From Thermomonas sp. XSG (GTDB lineage: Bacteria > Pseudomonadota > Gammaproteobacteria > Xanthomonadales > Xanthomonadaceae), in assembly GCF_014678725.1 (NCBI RefSeq), contig NZ_CP061497.1, positions 2,062,001 to 2,126,000 on the forward strand: a stretch of 64,000 nucleotides of DNA, written 5' to 3'. Below the pieces are notes generated by a model, which was given only the letters and a program-made list of their open reading frames with translations, made no database searches and had not been told where the DNA came from. The position numbers were made by a program, and so were the translations under genes. Positions 51,590-61,915 of the stretch are shown here, in pieces; the first letter of the stretch is position 1, and each line of letters opens with the position of its first letter.

Positions 51590-52110
51590 GCGCCACGATC
51601 CGCCGCGCCGCGCCTGCCGATGCCGCCGCGCTGGCGGAGCTGGGCGCGGCGACCTTCGTGGAGACTTTCGGGCATCTGTACACGCCCGAAGACCTGCAGG
51701 CGTTCCTCGACGAAAGCCACGGCGTCGGAGCGTATGCCAAGACCCTGGCGGATCCGCGCTACGCGCTGTGGATCGCCGAAGACGATGCGGGCCGCGCCAT
51801 CGGCTATGCGCAGGCCGGCCCGTGCGGGTTGCCGCATGCCGATGTGCGGCCGGAGGACGGCGAGCTGAAGCGCCTGTACGTCCGTGCGGGCATCCAGAAC
51901 GCCGGCACCGGCCGCGCGCTGATGGACGCGGCGATGGCCTGGCTGCTGCGGGACGGCCCGCGCACGCTGTGGCTGTCGGTGTGGTCGGAGAACTCCGGTG
52001 CGCAGCGCTTCTACGCGCGCTACGGCTTCGCCTTCGCCGGCGAATACGAATTCATCGTGGGCGCGCAGCGCGACCGCGAGTTCATGTACCGGCGCCCGGC
52101 ACAGGCCTGA
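51586..52110 (+). CDS. GNAT-family N-acetyltransferase
   Basis: This 174-residue protein has the GNAT fold: [19 protein letters not shown] at the start, then a beta strand AIGYAQAG and the acetyl-CoA-binding [19 protein letters not shown]. The final motif [17 protein letters not shown] is typical. The start is GTG 51586, overlapping the aspS stop as GTGA. The substrate is unknown. The tight coupling to aspS is notable but may be chance. Confidence 0.88.
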   Translation: MSATIRRAAPADAAALAELGAATFVETFGHLYTPEDLQAFLDESHGVGAYAKTLADPRYALWIAEDDAGRAIGYAQAGPCGLPHADVRPEDGELKRLYVRAGIQNAGTGRALMDAAMAWLLRDGPRTLWLSVWSENSGAQRFYARYGFAFAGEYEFIVGAQRDREFMYRRPAQA

Positions 52111-52132
52111 GTGAACCGCCTGCCGGCCCAGT

Positions 52133-53272
52133 TCAGTCGTGGTCGCGCGGGACTTCCTGCAGCGCCGGCAGCGCCTCGCGGCGGCCGTCCAGCAGGCCGC
52201 GGCTGAGCCGGTCGCCCTCGATGAACAGCAGTTGCCCGCTGGTGCCGCGCTTGAGGCCGCCGTCGATGGCGATCACCCGGCCGTCGTGGAAGCTGGCCAC
52301 TTCGCCGACCGTGGTGTGGCCGACGACGATCCGCGCAACGCCCAGCTTCGCTGCCAGCGCCCGCACCGCGGGCGTGTCCAGCTGGCCGTCGAAATAGCCG
52401 CGGTACCAGATCGGGCTGGTCTTGTGGTCGTACAGCGGCGCGAGCGCGGGATCGGCCTCGACCTGCTTGCGTGGGGTGCCGAGGCTGTGCTGGTAGGCCG
52501 CATTGGTCGCGGCCGCGGCGACCGCGAGTTCCAGGTTGGCCGGCGAAATGCCGCCGTGCACGAACAGCGTGTCGCCCAGTCGCAGCAGTACCGGCCGCGT
52601 GCGCAACCACTGCCCGAGCACCGAGTCGGCGGCGTACAGGGCGTCGTACTTGCGACCCAGCCGGCGGGCATTGTCGATCAGCGCCGGGTGCACGTAATGG
52701 GTGCTGCCGTACAGCGCCATCGTTTCGTGGTTGCCCAGCAGGAAATGCACGGCGCCGCCGGCGGCGCGTGCCTGCTGCTGCAGCTGGAACAGCAGCCACA
52801 GCGTTTCGGTCACGTCCTCGCCGCGATCGAACACGTCGCCGGCCACCACCAGGTGGTCGCGCCCGGCGCCCCAGCGGTCCTGGCCGTCGATCACGCCGTT
52901 GGCGCGCAGCAGCCGCACCAGCAGCCCGTACTGGCCGTGGATGTCGGAGACCGCGATGATGCGGGCGCCGGCCGGCAGCGGCGTTGCGCCGCCAGCGATG
53001 CGCGCCGGGATCGCCAGTGCATGCGGATAGCCGCAGCGCGGCCGGATCAGCGCGCCGTCGCGCGCGGGCAGGCTGCTGCGCACCACCTTGCCCCTGCACA
53101 CCCACAGGGCATCCAGGCGGTTGCCCGGCGCATGGAATATGTACGGCCCGTCCCCTGCGGCAGCCGTGGGCGCCGGCCCGCTGGCAGCGCAGGCGGTGGT
53201 CGCCGCCGCCAGGCAGCCCAGCAGCAGGCCGCGGCACAGGGTGGCGAGGAGGATGCGGTAACGGTTGGCCAT
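52133..53272 (-). CDS. Exported metallophosphoesterase (Shewanella-like phosphatase type)
   Basis: This 379-residue calcineurin-like phosphatase has a signal sequence (about 1-30, ending ACAASG, possibly a lipoprotein) and the metallophosphatase motifs VSDIHGQYG (Asp110, His112), AGDVFDRGED and LLGNHETMA, then GHTTVGEV. The spacing of the motifs is typical. The protein probably acts in the periplasm on phosphoesters. It is divergent from yebC. Confidence 0.88.
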   Translation of the reverse strand: MANRYRILLATLCRGLLLGCLAAATTACAASGPAPTAAAGDGPYIFHAPGNRLDALWVCRGKVVRSSLPARDGALIRPRCGYPHALAIPARIAGGATPLPAGARIIAVSDIHGQYGLLVRLLRANGVIDGQDRWGAGRDHLVVAGDVFDRGEDVTETLWLLFQLQQQARAAGGAVHFLLGNHETMALYGSTHYVHPALIDNARRLGRKYDALYAADSVLGQWLRTRPVLLRLGDTLFVHGGISPANLELAVAAAATNAAYQHSLGTPRKQVEADPALAPLYDHKTSPIWYRGYFDGQLDTPAVRALAAKLGVARIVVGHTTVGEVASFHDGRVIAIDGGLKRGTSGQLLFIEGDRLSRGLLDGRREALPALQEVPRDHD

Positions 53273-53399
53273 GCGGATTCAGGCTTGGGGTGTGCGGCAC
53301 GGTACGACGGGCGACGTTAAGCGGCGCCTGAGATTCGAGCGCGCAGTCGGACCAGCCGCCGTATAATCCGCCGCTTCGCATTTCCGGCCGGATATTGTC

Positions 53400-54119
53400 A
53401 TGGGACGTGGCCCCTCCATCGAAGCCCGCAAGAACGCGCAGGACGCGCAGCGCGGCAAGATCTTCACCAAGGTGATCCGCGAGATTTCGGTGGCGGCACG
53501 CGCCGGAGGCGGCGACCCGCACAGCAATCCGCGGCTGCGCTCGGCGATCGACAAGGGTCTGGCGGTCAACATGACCAAGGACGTGATCGAGCGCGCCATC
53601 AAGAAGGCCACCGGCGAGCTGGAAGGTGTGGTTTACGAGGAGATCCGCTACGAGGGTTACGGCGCGGGCGGGGTGGCGGTGATCGTCGATTGCCTGACCG
53701 ACAACCGCGTGCGCACCGTGGCAGACGTCCGCCACGCCTTCGGCAAGTTCGGCGGCAACCTCGGCACCGAGGGCTCGGTGTCCTTCATGTTCCACAAGGT
53801 CGGCGTGCTCAGCTACGACGCCGGCGCGAACGAGGACGCGATCACCGAAGCCGCCATCGAAGCCGGTGCCGACGACGTGGTGGTGTACCCGGAAGACGGC
53901 GCCATCGACGTGCTGACCTCGCCCGAGGCCTTCGCGGGCGTGAAGGCGGCGATGGAGGCGGCCGGGCTGGCGCCGGGCTTCGCCGAAGTCACCATGCGCG
54001 CCGACAACGACAGCGCGGTGGAGGGCGAAACCGCGGAGCAGGTGCAGAAGCTGCTCCGCTGGCTGGAAGACATGGACGATGTGCAGGACGTCTATTCCAA
54101 CGCGGCCGGCCTCGGCTGA
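53400..54119 (+). CDS. YebC/PmpR family DNA- or ribosome-associated regulator
   Basis: This 239-residue protein opens [20 protein letters not shown], the Xanthomonad version of the YebC start, and continues with [20 protein letters not shown]. The three-domain TACO1-like fold is complete. YebC proteins act in translation of proline-rich stalls and as transcription regulators. It is the first gene before ruvC, an order conserved in many proteobacteria. A TATAAT lies at 53362-53367, though the -35 is not clear. Confidence 0.93.
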   Translation: MGRGPSIEARKNAQDAQRGKIFTKVIREISVAARAGGGDPHSNPRLRSAIDKGLAVNMTKDVIERAIKKATGELEGVVYEEIRYEGYGAGGVAVIVDCLTDNRVRTVADVRHAFGKFGGNLGTEGSVSFMFHKVGVLSYDAGANEDAITEAAIEAGADDVVVYPEDGAIDVLTSPEAFAGVKAAMEAAGLAPGFAEVTMRADNDSAVEGETAEQVQKLLRWLEDMDDVQDVYSNAAGLG

Positions 54120-54143
54120 ATCCGCCTGACGCTGCGCCGACCG

Positions 54144-54719
54144 ATGGTTTCCGATCTGCAATCCGGTGGTGCGCGCGCGGCGACGGTCAGGGTGCTGGGG
54201 ATCGACCCCGGCTCGCAGCGCACCGGCGTGGGCATCATCGATGTCGCCGCCGACGGCAGGATCACCCATGTACACCACCAGCCGCTGGTGCTGCTGGACG
54301 CCGAATCCTTCCCGCTGCGCCTGCGCAAGTTGCTGGACGGATTGTGGGCGCTGATCGAGCAGTACCGGCCGGACGAGGTCGGGGTCGAGCAGGTGTTCCT
54401 GTCCAACAACGCGATGAGCGCGCTCAAGCTCGGGCAGGCGCGCGGCGCGGCGATCGCCGCCTGCGTGGCGCGGGACCTGCCGGTGAGTGAATACGCCGCC
54501 AAGGAAATCAAGCTGGGGCTGGTGGGCAGTGGCGGGGCCGATAAAAAGCAGGTGCAGCACATGGTGGCCGTGATGCTGGGCCTGACCGGGAAGTTGCAGG
54601 CCGACGCCGCCGACGCGCTGGCAGTGGCGATCACCCACGCCCACGTGCGCGCCAGCGCCAACCGGCTGGGCGTCGACGCACGCGCGGCCTGGGGCCGCAA
54701 GGGCAGGGGAAGGCGATGA
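54144..54719 (+). CDS. ruvC: Holliday junction resolvase RuvC
   Basis: This 191-residue endonuclease cleaves four-way junctions as a dimer. Acidic catalytic residues are visible in [17 protein letters not shown] (Asp21), in [18 protein letters not shown] (Glu) and in [14 protein letters not shown] (Asp pair). It has about 14 extra N-terminal residues relative to E. coli, so a later start is possible. The stop overlaps the ruvA start as ATGA. Confidence 0.95.
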   Translation: MVSDLQSGGARAATVRVLGIDPGSQRTGVGIIDVAADGRITHVHHQPLVLLDAESFPLRLRKLLDGLWALIEQYRPDEVGVEQVFLSNNAMSALKLGQARGAAIAACVARDLPVSEYAAKEIKLGLVGSGGADKKQVQHMVAVMLGLTGKLQADAADALAVAITHAHVRASANRLGVDARAAWGRKGRGRR

Positions 54720-55303
54720 TCGGGCGACTGAAAGGCATCCTCATCCACAAGGCGCCGCCGTGGCTGGTGGTCGATGTGCACGGCGTCGGTTACGAGCTGG
54801 AGGCGCCGATGAGCACGTTCTACGACCTGCCGGACGTGGGCCGCGAGGTGTTCCTGTTCACCCACTACGCGCAGAAGGAAGACAGCGTCTCGCTGTACGG
54901 CTTCCTGCGGGAAGCCGAGCGCCGGCTGTTCCGCGACGTGCAGAAGGTCTCCGGCATCGGCGCGAAGATTGCGCTGGCAGTGCTCTCCGGTGTGTCGGTG
55001 GACGAGTTCGCGCGGCTGGTGCAGACCTCCGACGTGACCGCGCTGACGCGCATCCCCGGCATCGGCAAGAAGACCGCCGAACGCATGGTGGTGGAACTGC
55101 GCGACCGCGCGGCCGACCTGGCCGGCGGCCCGGTCGCGGCCAGCACCGGGCTGCCGGGCGATCCGCTGTCCGAGGCCATTACCGCCCTGCAGGCCTTGGG
55201 CTACAAACCCGCCGAGGCCGAGCGCATGGCGAAGAAGGCCGCCGCCGACGGCGACGCCGCCGAAACCATCATCCGCAAGGCGCTGCAGTCGGCGCTGCGC
55301 TGA
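54716..55303 (+). CDS. ruvA: Holliday junction helicase subunit RuvA
   Basis: This 195-residue protein binds Holliday junctions as a tetramer and loads RuvB. It has the N-terminal OB domain ([20 protein letters not shown]), two helix-hairpin-helix motifs ([15 protein letters not shown] and [13 protein letters not shown]) and a C-terminal RuvB-binding domain with [16 protein letters not shown]. coli RuvA is 203 residues. ruvB is not next in line: it lies 3.9 kb downstream after kup and a cyclase. Confidence 0.96.
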   Translation: MIGRLKGILIHKAPPWLVVDVHGVGYELEAPMSTFYDLPDVGREVFLFTHYAQKEDSVSLYGFLREAERRLFRDVQKVSGIGAKIALAVLSGVSVDEFARLVQTSDVTALTRIPGIGKKTAERMVVELRDRAADLAGGPVAASTGLPGDPLSEAITALQALGYKPAEAERMAKKAAADGDAAETIIRKALQSALR

Positions 55304-55341
55304 GCCGCCTCCCGCCGCCCCGTCTTTCCCTGCGAGCACCC

Positions 55342-57255
55342 ATGAGCACTCCCGCACAGCCGTCGCATGCGCATGGCGTCCAGTCCGGCAAGGCTGCCGG
55401 GCTGGCGCTGGTGGTGGGCGCCATCGGCGTCGTCTTCGGCGACATCGGCACCAGTCCGCTGTACACGCTGAAGGAGGCGTTCTCGCCGCACTACGGCCTG
55501 CGCAACGACCACGACACCGTGCTGGGCGTGCTGTCGCTGGCGTTCTGGGCGCTGAACATCGTGGTCACCCTGAAGTACGTGACCATCATCATGCGCGCCG
55601 ACAACGACGGCGAGGGCGGGATCATGGCGCTGATGGCGCTGGCCCAGCGCACCCTGCGCAAGGGTTCGCGCTCGGCCTACGTGGTCGGCATCCTCGGCAT
55701 CTTCGGCGGCTCGCTGTTTTTCGGTGACGGCGTCATCACCCCGGCCATCACGGTGATGGGCGCGGTGGAAGGGCTGGAAGTGGCCGCGCCCGGGCTGGGG
55801 CGTTTCGTGGTGCCGATCGCGCTGGTGGTGCTGGCGGGGCTGTTCGCCGCGCAGCGCTTCGGCACCGAGCGCGTGGGCAAGGTGTTCGGCCCGGTGATGG
55901 TGCTGTGGTTCCTGGCGCTGGCGGCGATCGGCGCGTGGAACGTGGTGGCCGCCCCCGAGGTGCTGAAGGCGTTCAACCCGTGGTGGGGGGCGCGGTTCTT
56001 CGTCGAGCACGGCTGGCACGGCGTGTTCATCCTCGGCGCGGTGGTGCTGGCCGTCACCGGCGGCGAAGCGCTGTATGCCGACATGGGCCATTTCGGCGCG
56101 CCGCCGATCCGCCACGGCTGGTACTTCTTCGTGCTGCCCTGCCTGATGCTGAACTACCTCGGCCAGGGCGCGGTGGTGCTGCAGCGCCCCGGCGCGGTGT
56201 CCAACCCGTTCTACGAGGCGGTGCCGGAGTGGGCGCTGTATCCGATGATCGTGCTGGCGACGATGGCGGCGGTGATCGCCTCGCAGTCGGTCATCACCGG
56301 CGCGTTCTCGGTGTCGCGGCAGGCCATGCAGCTGGGCTACATCCCGCGCATGCGGATCAAGCACACCTCGCACGACACCATCGGGCAGATCTACATCCCC
56401 GGCATCAACTGGGGGCTGGCGCTGCTGGTGTTCGGGCTGGTGCTGGCGTTCCGCAGCTCTTCCAACCTGGCGGTGGCCTACGGCATCTCGGTGTCGGCGA
56501 CGATGCTGATCGACACCCTGCTGCTGGCGCTGGTGGCACGGATGCTGTGGCCGCGCGCGCGGCACTGGATCGTGGCGCTGTGCCTGGGCTTCCTGGTGGT
56601 GGACGTGGCCTTCGTGGCCGCCAACGGCGCCAAGCTGCTGCAGGGCGCATGGTTCCCGGTGGTGCTGGGCATCGTGCTGTTCACCATGATGCGGACCTGG
56701 CGGCGCGGCCGCGAGCTGCTCAACGCCGAGATCCACAAGGAAGGCATCCGGCTGGATACCTTCCTGCCCGGGCTGATGCTGGCGCCGCCGGTGCGCGTGC
56801 CCGGCACCGCGGTGTTCCTGACCGCCAGTCCCGACGTGGTGCCGCACGCGCTGCTGCACAACCTCAAGCACAACAAGGTGCTGCACGAACGCAACGTGTT
56901 CCTGACCGTGGAAACGCTGGCGGTGCCGTACGCGCCGCAGGAGAAGCGGCTGAGGATCGAGCCCATTGCCGGCGACGATTTCCACCGGGTCATCATCCGC
57001 TACGGCTTCATGGAAACGCCGGACGTGCCGCTGGCGCTGATGCGCAGCTGCGACCAGTGCGACCTGGTCTTCAATCCCATGGACACCACCTATTTCGTCA
57101 GCCGCGAAAGCATCGTCGCCGCCCGCCGGCGCGGCATGCCGACCTGGCGCGACAAGCTGTTCGCCTTCATGCACCGCAACGCCGCGCCGGCGACGACCTT
57201 CTTCCGCATTCCGGGCAACCGGCTGGTGGAGTTGGGCGCGCAGGTCGAGATCTGA
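55342..57255 (+). CDS. kup: Kup-family potassium uptake protein
   Basis: This 637-residue transporter imports K+ with protons. It has about 12 TM segments with the signature [18 protein letters not shown] near the N-terminus, then [18 protein letters not shown] and [14 protein letters not shown] cytosolic C-terminal domain of about 170 residues follows. E. coli Kup is 622 residues. It begins 38 bases after ruvA on the same strand, so it is likely in the same transcription unit. GTG/ATG alternatives were not preferred. Confidence 0.94.
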   Translation: MSTPAQPSHAHGVQSGKAAGLALVVGAIGVVFGDIGTSPLYTLKEAFSPHYGLRNDHDTVLGVLSLAFWALNIVVTLKYVTIIMRADNDGEGGIMALMALAQRTLRKGSRSAYVVGILGIFGGSLFFGDGVITPAITVMGAVEGLEVAAPGLGRFVVPIALVVLAGLFAAQRFGTERVGKVFGPVMVLWFLALAAIGAWNVVAAPEVLKAFNPWWGARFFVEHGWHGVFILGAVVLAVTGGEALYADMGHFGAPPIRHGWYFFVLPCLMLNYLGQGAVVLQRPGAVSNPFYEAVPEWALYPMIVLATMAAVIASQSVITGAFSVSRQAMQLGYIPRMRIKHTSHDTIGQIYIPGINWGLALLVFGLVLAFRSSSNLAVAYGISVSATMLIDTLLLALVARMLWPRARHWIVALCLGFLVVDVAFVAANGAKLLQGAWFPVVLGIVLFTMMRTWRRGRELLNAEIHKEGIRLDTFLPGLMLAPPVRVPGTAVFLTASPDVVPHALLHNLKHNKVLHERNVFLTVETLAVPYAPQEKRLRIEPIAGDDFHRVIIRYGFMETPDVPLALMRSCDQCDLVFNPMDTTYFVSRESIVAARRRGMPTWRDKLFAFMHRNAAPATTFFRIPGNRLVELGAQVEI

Positions 57256-57279
57256 GGCGCGGGCCGGATTCGCACCCGC

Positions 57280-59103
57280 TCAGGCGTTGCCGTCGCAGTC
57301 GTTCGGGCCTTCGGCCACTGCCAGCCGCCAGGTGTCGCGGCCTGCGGCCTTGGCCTGGTACAACGCGCCGTCGGCGAGCTGTACCAGCGCGGCGGCGTCG
57401 GTCTGGCCGCATCCGCTCATGCCCACGCCGATGCTGGCGGTGACATGCAGGGTCAGCTCCCCCAGCGTCATCGGCTCGCGCATGGCGGTCGCCAGCTTGT
57501 TCGCCACGAACTGCAGGCTTTGCGTGGTGGCGATGTCCTCCACCAGCACCGCGAATTCGTCGCCGCCCAGCCGGACGCCCAGGTCCACCGAGCGAATGCA
57601 GCCGCTCAGGCGCCGCGCGAACTCGCGCAGCACCAGGTCGCCGACCGCGTGGCCGTGGTTGTCGTTGACGGACTTGAAGTAATCCAGGTCGATGTACAGC
57701 AGTCCCACCCGGGTGCGGTTGCGCCCGCCGCGCGCCAGCGCCAGCGCCATGCGCTCGTCGAACAGCAGGCGATTGGCCAGCCCGGTGAGCGGGTCGCGCC
57801 GGACCTGCTGCTCCAGCGCCAGTTCGGCTTCCACGCGCGAGGTCACGTCGCGGCCGGAATACACCAGCGCGGCGCGGCCGTTGGCGTCGGTGACGCTGCG
57901 CACGTTGGCCGCCAGCCAGATGTAGGACCCCTGCTTGTGTCGGCAGCGGTACACGATGCTGGCCATGCCGCCCTTCTCGTACAGGGGGTCCATGGTGTCG
58001 CGCAGGATCGCCACGTCATCCGGATGGACCAGCTCCCAGCGCAGGCGGTCGTATTCCTCGCGTGTCCAGCCCAGCAGCTCGGTCACCGACGGCGATATGT
58101 ACTCAAGGGTGCGGCCGGGCCCGATGCGGATGATCAGGTCGCGGGAATAGTCGGCCAGCATCCGGTACTGCTGCTCGCTGCGGGCCACCCGATGGGTCAG
58201 GATCCTGCGCTCGGTCAGCACCGATGCGACCGGGAACGCGGCCCAGCAGCAGCACAGGATGAACAGCTGCAGCATGCGCGCCCGCGCCACTTCGTCGGTG
58301 GCGCCGGCGCCGAGCACGAACGGGCCATGGCCGGCCGCGGTGGCCGTCGCCGCAATCACGGCAATCAGCGCTATCGCCGGCACGAACCCGCTGAACCGGT
58401 GCCGCAGCACGCAGAACATCAGCGGCGGTAGCAGCAGGAAGGTGATCGACAGGCTGGCCTGCATGAAGATGAGCCAGGCGCTGGCCGCCACCAGCGCCAC
58501 CGTCGCCAGCAGCTCCAGCCGGCGCTTCGGCGGGCCCAGCATGCGGTGCCCCTCGATCCGCGTGATCACCGTCAACGCGCCGAAGATCACCATGCCCAGC
58601 GCGTGCGAGGCCAGCCAGGTCTCGAACAGCACGCCGAAGCCGTGCTGCTGCGGCATCAGCGCCTGCCGCGCGGTGGCGGCGGCCAGCGCGGAGAGCGTGC
58701 AGGCGAGCAGGGTGGCGATGCCGCCGACCCGCAGCGTGCGGTTGATGCTCGCCAACTGGCCGACGTCGCCCACCCGCGATGCCACCAGCCGCGCCGCGAA
58801 CCAGGCATCGAAGAGGTTGCACAGGCTGAGCGCCAGGGTCAGGAGGCCGGCGCCGTTGCGCTGCAGGTTCGAGGCCAGGAACGCCAGTAGCGCGCAGGCC
58901 AGGTAGGCGGGCCAGTGGCCGCGCGGCGAGGTCATCAGGACGCCGAACAGGATGCCGCTGGGAATCCACAGCATCGAAAAGCCCGACGGCCCCAGCGCCA
59001 TGTGGATGGACCACCACCCGGAAACGGCAACCACCAGCGTGAACAGGGCCAGTCCCGGCAGTCTGGCAACGAGCGGAGCGTTGCGTTCCAAGGCTTGCGT
59101 CAT
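57280..59103 (-). CDS. MASE1-PAS-GGDEF diguanylate cyclase
   Basis: This 607-residue protein has an N-terminal MASE1-type sensor of about 8-9 TM helices (residues 15-310), a PAS domain (about 318-430, with [20 protein letters not shown]) and a C-terminal GGDEF domain with an intact active site RLGGDEF (513-517). The inhibitory I-site RSVD (504-507) is present, so product feedback is expected. No EAL domain occurs. It makes cyclic di-GMP, which the yajQ product in this window may sense. It lies between kup and ruvB on the opposite strand. Confidence 0.93.
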   Translation of the reverse strand: MTQALERNAPLVARLPGLALFTLVVAVSGWWSIHMALGPSGFSMLWIPSGILFGVLMTSPRGHWPAYLACALLAFLASNLQRNGAGLLTLALSLCNLFDAWFAARLVASRVGDVGQLASINRTLRVGGIATLLACTLSALAAATARQALMPQQHGFGVLFETWLASHALGMVIFGALTVITRIEGHRMLGPPKRRLELLATVALVAASAWLIFMQASLSITFLLLPPLMFCVLRHRFSGFVPAIALIAVIAATATAAGHGPFVLGAGATDEVARARMLQLFILCCCWAAFPVASVLTERRILTHRVARSEQQYRMLADYSRDLIIRIGPGRTLEYISPSVTELLGWTREEYDRLRWELVHPDDVAILRDTMDPLYEKGGMASIVYRCRHKQGSYIWLAANVRSVTDANGRAALVYSGRDVTSRVEAELALEQQVRRDPLTGLANRLLFDERMALALARGGRNRTRVGLLYIDLDYFKSVNDNHGHAVGDLVLREFARRLSGCIRSVDLGVRLGGDEFAVLVEDIATTQSLQFVANKLATAMREPMTLGELTLHVTASIGVGMSGCGQTDAAALVQLADGALYQAKAAGRDTWRLAVAEGPNDCDGNA

Positions 59104-59228
59104 CGCCGCAGCTTAAGCGTGGGGCAAGGGGAGGACAACGCCAGGCCACGCGGTGGCGATGGCTGCCGGTACGCAGGCGGGGCCGCCGGTCGCGCCACGG
59201 CCGCGGCAAAAGCCGCGATAATCCGGGC

Positions 59229-60263
59229 ATGAACGATCCCCGCATCATCGCCCCCGGCGCCACTCGCGAAGACGAGGCGCTGGAAGCCAGCATCCGCCCG
59301 AAGCGGCTGGACGAGTATCTCGGCCAGCAGCCGGTGCGCGAGCAGATGCAGATCTATATCGAGGCCGCCAAGGGCCGCGGCGAGGCGCTCGACCACGTGC
59401 TCATCTTCGGTCCGCCGGGCCTGGGCAAGACCACGCTCTCGCACGTGATCGCCAACGAGCTGGGCGTCAACCTGCGCGTGACCTCTGGCCCGGTGATCGA
59501 GAAGGCCGGCGACCTGGCCGCGCTGCTGACCAACCTGCAGCCGCATGACGTGCTGTTCGTGGACGAGATCCACCGCCTGTCGCCGGTGGTCGAGGAGATC
59601 CTCTACCCGGCGATGGAGGACTGCCAGATCGACATCATGATCGGCGAGGGCCCGGCCGCGCGTTCGATCAAGCTCGACCTGCCGCCGTTCACCCTGATCG
59701 GCGCCACCACCCGCGCCGGCCTGCTGACTGCGCCGCTGCGCGACCGCTTCGGCATCGTGCAGCGGCTGGAGTTCTACTCGGCCGAGGAGCTTGCGCGGAT
59801 CGTGCGCCGCTCCGCGCAGATCCTCGGCATCGCCTGCGACGCCGAGGGCGCCGGCGAACTGGCGCGGCGCTCGCGCGGCACCCCGCGCATCGCCAACCGG
59901 CTGCTGCGGCGGGTGCGCGACTACGCGCAGGTCAAGGGCAACGGCACGATAGATGCGGCCATCGCGCGCGCGGCGATGGACATGCTGAAGGTCGACCCGG
60001 AAGGCTTCGACGAGCTCGACCGGCGCATGCTCGGCATCATCATCGACGCCTTCGACGGGGGGCCGGTCGGGGTGGAATCGCTGGCCGCGGCGCTGAGCGA
60101 GGAGCGCGGCACGCTGGAAGACGTGATCGAGCCCTACCTGATCCAGCAGGGCTTCCTGGTGCGCACCGCGCGCGGCCGCATGGCCACCCCGAAGGCGTAC
60201 CGCCACCTCGGCTTCAAGCCGAAGGCGGCGACGCCGGGGCTGTTCGAGGCCGACAATGGCTGA
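59229..60263 (+). CDS. ruvB: Holliday junction branch migration ATPase RuvB
   Basis: This 344-residue AAA+ motor drives branch migration with RuvA. It has Walker [18 protein letters not shown], Walker [10 protein letters not shown], sensor 1 GATTRAGLL and the C-terminal winged-helix domain ending [13 protein letters not shown]. coli RuvB is 336 residues. The start codon is preceded by a short CGCGGC/GCCGCG hairpin and GATAAT, so the leader may be very short. It overlaps ybgC by 8 bases. Confidence 0.97.
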   Translation: MNDPRIIAPGATREDEALEASIRPKRLDEYLGQQPVREQMQIYIEAAKGRGEALDHVLIFGPPGLGKTTLSHVIANELGVNLRVTSGPVIEKAGDLAALLTNLQPHDVLFVDEIHRLSPVVEEILYPAMEDCQIDIMIGEGPAARSIKLDLPPFTLIGATTRAGLLTAPLRDRFGIVQRLEFYSAEELARIVRRSAQILGIACDAEGAGELARRSRGTPRIANRLLRRVRDYAQVKGNGTIDAAIARAAMDMLKVDPEGFDELDRRMLGIIIDAFDGGPVGVESLAAALSEERGTLEDVIEPYLIQQGFLVRTARGRMATPKAYRHLGFKPKAATPGLFEADNG

Positions 60264-60672
60264 GCCGTTCACCTGGCCGGTGCGCGTGTACTGGGAAGAT
60301 ACCGACGCCGGCGGCGTGGTCTACCACGCGCAGTACCTCGCCTTCATGGAGCGCGCGCGCAGCGAATGGCTGCGCGGGCTTGGCCTGCACCAGGACGCGA
60401 TGAAGCGCGACGCCGACCTGGTGTTCGTGGTGCGCGCGATGGACGTGGACTTCCGCGCCCCGGCCCGGCTGGACGATCAGCTGTCGGTCAGCGTGCACCT
60501 GCTGGAATGCCGTGGCGCCAGCCTGGTGCTGGCGCAGCGGATCGAGCGCGACGGCGCGCTGCTGGTCGGAGCCTCGGTGAAGATCGCCGCGTTGCGCGCC
60601 TCCAGCTTCCGTCCGTGCCCGTTGCCGGATGCCCTTTCATCGAAACTCAAGCCGCTGTTGGAGAACCCTTGA
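60256..60672 (+). CDS. ybgC: YbgC, Tol-Pal-associated acyl-CoA thioesterase
   Basis: This 138-residue hotdog-fold thioesterase has the catalytic segment [20 protein letters not shown], with the conserved Asp and His, and [12 protein letters not shown]. Family members hydrolyse short-chain acyl-CoA or acyl-ACP and associate with the Tol operon in many species. It is between ruvB and tolQ, with overlaps of 8 bases before and one base (TGATG) after. Confidence 0.94.
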   Translation: MAEPFTWPVRVYWEDTDAGGVVYHAQYLAFMERARSEWLRGLGLHQDAMKRDADLVFVVRAMDVDFRAPARLDDQLSVSVHLLECRGASLVLAQRIERDGALLVGASVKIAALRASSFRPCPLPDALSSKLKPLLENP

Positions 60673-61457
60673 TGCCCGCATCGACGATGCTGCAATCGCT
60701 GCCGCAGGCGCTGCCCGATACCGCCGCCGCCGGCACCGTGGAACTGGCCGACACCGGCGTGCAGGTCGCCGCCGCCCAAGGCGACCAGGGCATCGACATC
60801 CTGCAACTGGTGCTGCATGCAAGCCTGCCGGTACAGCTGGTGATGCTGTTGCTGCTGCTGGCCTCGCTGGCGTCGTGGGTGATTATCCTGCGCAAGAAGC
60901 GGGTGCTGGACCGCGCCGAGCGCGAGGCCGACCGCTTCGAGGAAAGCTTCTGGTCCGGCACCGAGCTGGCCAAGCTGTATGCCGCCGCCACCGAACGCCA
61001 CCGCAGCGTCGAGGGGCTGGAGGCGATCTTCGAGGCCGGCATGCGCGAGTTCAATCGTATCCGCCAGCGCCGCGGGGTCGACGCGCGGATGCAGCTGGAA
61101 GGGGCGCAGCGCGGCATGCGCGCGGCCACCTCGCGCGAGCTGGATGGGCTTGAGCGCAACCTCGAGTTCCTCGCCAACGTCGGTTCGATCAGTCCCTACG
61201 TCGGCCTGTTCGGCACCGTCTGGGGCATCATGATTTCGTTCCAGGGCCTGGCCAGCATGAAGGAGGCGACGATCGCGACGGTCGCGCCGGGCATCTCCGA
61301 GGCGCTGGTCGCCACCGCGATGGGCCTGTTCGCCGCGATCCCGGCGGTGTGGGCCTACAACCGCTTCGCCACCCGCGCCGAACGCATGGCGGTGCGCTAC
61401 GAGACCTTCAGCGAGGAGTTCTCCTCGATCCTGCAGCGCCAGACCCACGAGGACTGA
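60672..61457 (+). CDS. tolQ: TolQ, Tol-Pal energy-transducing inner-membrane protein
   Basis: This 261-residue protein has a TM segment near residues 50-75 (LVMLLLLLASLASWVIIL) and two more toward the end (SPYVGLFGTVWGIMISF and ALVATAMGLFAAIPAVWAY), the ExbB/TolQ/MotA layout. With TolR it makes a proton channel that powers TolA. The ATG at 60672 is taken; ATG 60687 is possible. The gene overlaps the ybgC stop. Confidence 0.95.
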   Translation: MPASTMLQSLPQALPDTAAAGTVELADTGVQVAAAQGDQGIDILQLVLHASLPVQLVMLLLLLASLASWVIILRKKRVLDRAEREADRFEESFWSGTELAKLYAAATERHRSVEGLEAIFEAGMREFNRIRQRRGVDARMQLEGAQRGMRAATSRELDGLERNLEFLANVGSISPYVGLFGTVWGIMISFQGLASMKEATIATVAPGISEALVATAMGLFAAIPAVWAYNRFATRAERMAVRYETFSEEFSSILQRQTHED

Positions 61458-61464
61458 GGCGAGC

Positions 61465-61905
61465 ATGGCCACCGCTTCTCCCCGTCGCGCGCGCAAGCGC
61501 AGGCTCAAGGCCGAGATCAACGTCGTTCCCTACATCGACGTGATGCTGGTGCTGTTGATCATCTTCATGGTCACCGCGCCGCTGCTCAACGTGGGCGTGG
61601 ACGTCAACCTGCCGCAGGCCGATGCCAAGACGCTGGAGCAGAAAAAGAAGCAGCCGGTGGTGGTGCAGGTCGGCAAGGACGGGGCGCTGGCGCTGACCTA
61701 TGAAGGCGTGGATCGGCCGCAGGCGGTGGATGCACAGCAGCTGGTGGCGAAGGTGCGCGCGTTCGTGGAGGCTGACCCGGAGCTGGCGGTGTACGTGGCC
61801 GGCGACCGCGACGTCAGTTATCAGTCCGTCTATGAAATCCTGTCGCTGCTGCAGCGCGATGCCAAGGTCTCGCGCGCCGGGCTGATGGGCGAACCGAAGC
61901 CGTGA
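61465..61905 (+). CDS. tolR: TolR, Tol-Pal energy-transducing protein
   Basis: This 146-residue protein has one N-terminal TM helix with the proton-carrying Asp in NVVPYIDVMLVLLIIFMV, and a periplasmic domain that opens KKKQPVVVQVGKDG. The length fits E. coli TolR (142). It follows tolQ after 7 bases and precedes tolA after 10, as in the canonical operon. Confidence 0.96.
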   Translation: MATASPRRARKRRLKAEINVVPYIDVMLVLLIIFMVTAPLLNVGVDVNLPQADAKTLEQKKKQPVVVQVGKDGALALTYEGVDRPQAVDAQQLVAKVRAFVEADPELAVYVAGDRDVSYQSVYEILSLLQRDAKVSRAGLMGEPKP

Positions 61906-61915
61906 CGGGCCGCGG

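Noticed and set aside
51586-52110. aspS-GNAT overlap as an aminoacyl-tRNA editing or toxin system
   Set aside because: The GNAT lacks a paired antitoxin gene and reads like an ordinary metabolite acetyltransferase; an overlap alone does not support it.
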